From the NCBI RefSeq assembly GCF_001685395.1, contig NZ_CP014167.1, forward strand, positions 2,175,501 through 2,239,500: 64,000 nt of DNA, in the 5' to 3' direction. The position numbers and the translations under genes were made by a program. Of this stretch, positions 62,266 to 64,000 are shown piece by piece; positions within the stretch are counted from its first letter, which is position 1; every line of letters begins with the position of its first letter. The stretch comes from Paenibacillus yonginensis (GTDB lineage: Bacteria > Bacillota > Bacilli > Paenibacillales > Paenibacillaceae). Below the pieces are notes generated by a model, which ran no database searches, was not told the origin of the DNA, and was given only the letters and a program-made list of their open reading frames with translations.

Positions 62266-63069
62266 ATGTGGGAATGGTTAAAGTACGCCATCTTGGGTCT
62301 GGTTCAAGGCTTGACGGAACCGATCCCCGTATCTTCAAGCGGTCATCTGATCATCGCGGAGCATTTGTTCGGGATTCATAGTGAAGGCCTAAGTTTTGAG
62401 GTTTTGACCAATACGGCCTCGCTAATCGCCATTGTGTTCATTTACAGGAAAGACCTGGCCAGCTTGATCGCTGCCTTCTTCCGTTATTTGTTTAAGCGAA
62501 CCGAGCAGGACAAAGACGAATTCAAGCTGGGGGTTTATTTGATTGTGGCCTCGATTCCGGCGGGGGCTATCGGATTTTTATTCAACGACGCTATAGGCGA
62601 AACCTTTAAAGGAATGACCACCATCGGCATTGCCCTGCTTATTACGGCTCTGGCTTTGTGGGGAGTCCGCAATCTTCGGGGCAGAAAAAGCGATAAAAAC
62701 CTCTCGTTCGGCGAAACGTTTATCGTCGGTTTGGCTCAAGCTCTGGCCCTTATTCCCGGTATCAGCCGCTCCGGCGCCACCATCGTGGCTGCGCTGCTGC
62801 TGGGCTGGAAGCCGGAGACAGCGCTGCGCTTTTCCTTCTTCCTCTATATCCCGGTAAGTCTGGGAGGCATGCTGCTGGAAGGCAAAGACATGGCTCAGGA
62901 TCCGCAACTTAGCAGCTTGGCCTTTCCTTACACTGCAGCTTTTATTTGCGCTCTTGTTGCTACTTATTTCTCCATGCGCTGGTTTATGGGGATTATGGCC
63001 AAAGGCAATCTTAAAGGGCTTTCGATCTACTGCCTGCTCCTCGGTCTGGCTGTATTGGTGTTCTTATAG
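62266..63069 (+). CDS. uppP: Undecaprenyl-diphosphatase UppP (BacA)
   Basis: Membrane phosphatase that recycles undecaprenyl diphosphate for peptidoglycan synthesis and gives bacitracin tolerance. The 267-residue protein has eight hydrophobic segments, the conserved QGLTEPIPVSSSGHL near residue 14 with its glutamates, and the second motif IPGISRSGATI near residue 163. ATG start with AGGAGGAG upstream. Divergent in direction from the convergent metG; a shared bidirectional terminator lies between. Confidence 0.95.
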   Translation: MWEWLKYAILGLVQGLTEPIPVSSSGHLIIAEHLFGIHSEGLSFEVLTNTASLIAIVFIYRKDLASLIAAFFRYLFKRTEQDKDEFKLGVYLIVASIPAGAIGFLFNDAIGETFKGMTTIGIALLITALALWGVRNLRGRKSDKNLSFGETFIVGLAQALALIPGISRSGATIVAALLLGWKPETALRFSFFLYIPVSLGGMLLEGKDMAQDPQLSSLAFPYTAAFICALVATYFSMRWFMGIMAKGNLKGLSIYCLLLGLAVLVFL

Positions 63070-63090
63070 TCCTTGTCCTTTCAAGAATGA

Positions 63091-63138
63091 AAAAAAGAAC
63101 CTCCCAACGCGAGTTTTCCTTCACGCGGGAGGTTTCTT
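63091..63138. terminator. Bidirectional terminator between uppP and metG
   Basis: AACCTCCC/GGGAGGTT stem (63098-63105 with 63127-63134) with an inner GCG pairing. T-rich runs follow on the plus strand (TTCTTG) and on the minus strand (CTTTTTTTC). Confidence 0.8.
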
Positions 63139-63149
63139 GATTTATCGTT

Positions 63150-64000
63150 TTATTTCACAACAGCGCCGTTAGGCATGTTGTCGGGAACAGTGGCCAGCGT
63201 CAGCTGATCGCCATGGGAAGCGGCCAGAATCATGCCTTGGGACAGCTCACCGCGCAGCTTCACCGGCTTCAGGTTAACCACTACGATCACCTTGCGTCCT
63301 ACCAGTTCCTCGGGGCTGTAGAATTTAGCGATGCCGGACACCACCTGGCGCTGCTCAAAACCTAAGTCAAGCTGCAGCTTCAGCAGCTTATCGGCTTTCT
63401 TCACCGCCTCTGCGGCCACAACCTGTGCGACCCGCAGCTCCACCTTAGCGAAATCTTCAATGCCGATTTCTTCTTTGAGCTCTACGGCCTCTTCGGCAGT
63501 AGACTGAGGGCCTCCGCCAGCTGCCTTCGCTTCTTCCGCAGGCACTCCGCCGGTCATCGACTCGGCGATATAAGCCACTTCCTGCTCGGCATCAAGCCGC
63601 GGGAAGATGGGTTCCCCTTGGCCTAAACGCGTGCCCGCCGGAATCAGGCCAAAACTTTTTGCGCTTTCCCAGGAGGTCAATTCCCCAGGCGAAATGCCCA
63701 ATTGGCTCCAGATTTTGGCCGGTGCCTGCGTGAGGAACGGCTGAAGCAGGATCGAAGCAATCCGCAGCGATTCCATCAAATGCACCATAACGGAGCCAAG
63801 CTGCTCTTGTTTGTCGCCCTCCTTCGCCATTACCCATGGCTGGGTTTCATCGATATATTTGTTCGTACGGCTGATAAACTGGCCGATGGAAGCAAGCGCT
63901 ACCGAGAACTCCATGTTCTCCATAACCTCTTCGACCTTTTCTACCGTCTTCTGTGCCGCTGCGGTCAAAGCTGCGTCGAACTCGGTAGCATTCGGAATAT
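63150..64000 (-). CDS. metG: Methionyl-tRNA synthetase, C-terminal part (gene continues past window)
   Basis: The visible 283 residues cover the anticodon-binding helical domain (SVALASIGQFISRTNKYIDETQPWVMAK, then RIASILLQPFLTQAPAKIWSQLG), a linker, and the C-terminal tRNA-binding OB domain (EIGIEDFAKVELRVAQVVAAEAVKKADKLLKLQLDLG ending LPDNMPNGAVVK-like). The N-terminal Rossmann domain with HIGH and KMSKS lies beyond base 64000, so this is a window truncation, not a broken gene. Confidence 0.97.
   Translation of the reverse strand, partial: IPNATEFDAALTAAAQKTVEKVEEVMENMEFSVALASIGQFISRTNKYIDETQPWVMAKEGDKQEQLGSVMVHLMESLRIASILLQPFLTQAPAKIWSQLGISPGELTSWESAKSFGLIPAGTRLGQGEPIFPRLDAEQEVAYIAESMTGGVPAEEAKAAGGGPQSTAEEAVELKEEIGIEDFAKVELRVAQVVAAEAVKKADKLLKLQLDLGFEQRQVVSGIAKFYSPEELVGRKVIVVVNLKPVKLRGELSQGMILAASHGDQLTLATVPDNMPNGAVVK

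Noticed and set aside
62235-62381. Small ORF overlapping the start of uppP (ATGACAAAGAGAG...)
   Set aside because: It has no proper ribosome site and runs into uppP in another frame; the RBS in this region clearly serves uppP.
1-64000. CRISPR array, prophage, IS element or tRNA gene
   Set aside because: No regularly spaced repeats, transposase, integrase other than XerD, phage genes or tRNA cloverleaf were seen in the window.

Overview
The window is a stretch of conserved chromosome from a spore-forming Firmicute, most likely Paenibacillus or a close relative. Three things point there: a full set of core sporulation genes (sigF operon, spo0A, spoIVB, the eight-gene spoIIIA operon, spoIIM, spoVA), gene order that follows the scpB-to-mntR segment of Bacillus subtilis closely, and a moderately GC-rich base composition with many TTG and GTG starts. 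I see no rRNA or tRNA gene, CRISPR array, insertion sequence or prophage. Most genes lie on the minus strand.

Region by region (higher coordinate is upstream for minus genes). 1-5.6 kb: scpA-scpB (chromosome segregation) and the riboflavin operon ribD-ribE-ribBA-ribH under an FMN riboswitch; the long leader carries a possible 34-codon ORF. 5.7-7.6 kb: ppiB, lysA. 7.7-13.6 kb: dacF-spoIIAA-spoIIAB-sigF, then spoVAA-spoVAB-spoVAF behind their own sigma-G-like promoter; the spoVAC/AD/AE genes that separate AB from AF in B. subtilis are absent. 13.7-20.3 kb: purine nucleoside phosphorylase, phosphopentomutase, xerD, a yqzK homologue, fur, spoIIM, a frameshifted endoQ-type gene and nudF. 20.4-22.2 kb: two plus-strand small genes, an mciZ homologue (48 aa) and a Prli42-like mini membrane protein, around a peptidase T-like gene. 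22.2-27.9 kb: branched-chain 2-oxoacid dehydrogenase genes (E1 alpha, E1 beta, E2, E3). 28-31.5 kb: two unrecognised small genes, spo0A with three 0A boxes, and spoIVB. 31.6-44.8 kb: recN, argR, an unrecognised membrane protein, tlyA, dxs, ispA, xseB, xseA, folD, nusB, the DUF2273/amaP/asp23 group, accC and accB. 45-51.2 kb: spoIIIAA-AH and yqhV. 51.4-60.5 kb: aspartate kinase, efp, an M24 peptidase, aroQ, a frameshifted yqhR, yqhQ, yqhP, yqhO, a GH10-like secreted protein and mntR. 60.6-64 kb: ccdA, a decayed neutral zinc metallopeptidase, uppP and the 3' part of metG.

Functionally, the sporulation genes form a connected programme: Spo0A activates entry, SpoIIAA/SpoIIAB control sigma-F, SpoIIM and SpoIIIA act in engulfment and in the channel to the forespore, SpoIVB signals back to the mother cell, and MciZ blocks FtsZ in the mother cell. 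The rest is precursor metabolism (riboflavin, lysine, isoprenoids, fatty acids, branched-chain acids) and DNA repair.

I did not find a convincing new multi-gene system. The observations most worth following are the contracted spoVA operon, a perfect 19-bp inverted repeat inside xseA, three single-base frameshifts (two in A/T homopolymers), the ORF in the FMN leader, a XerD lacking the usual active-site lysine, and a palindrome abutting the accBC promoter.
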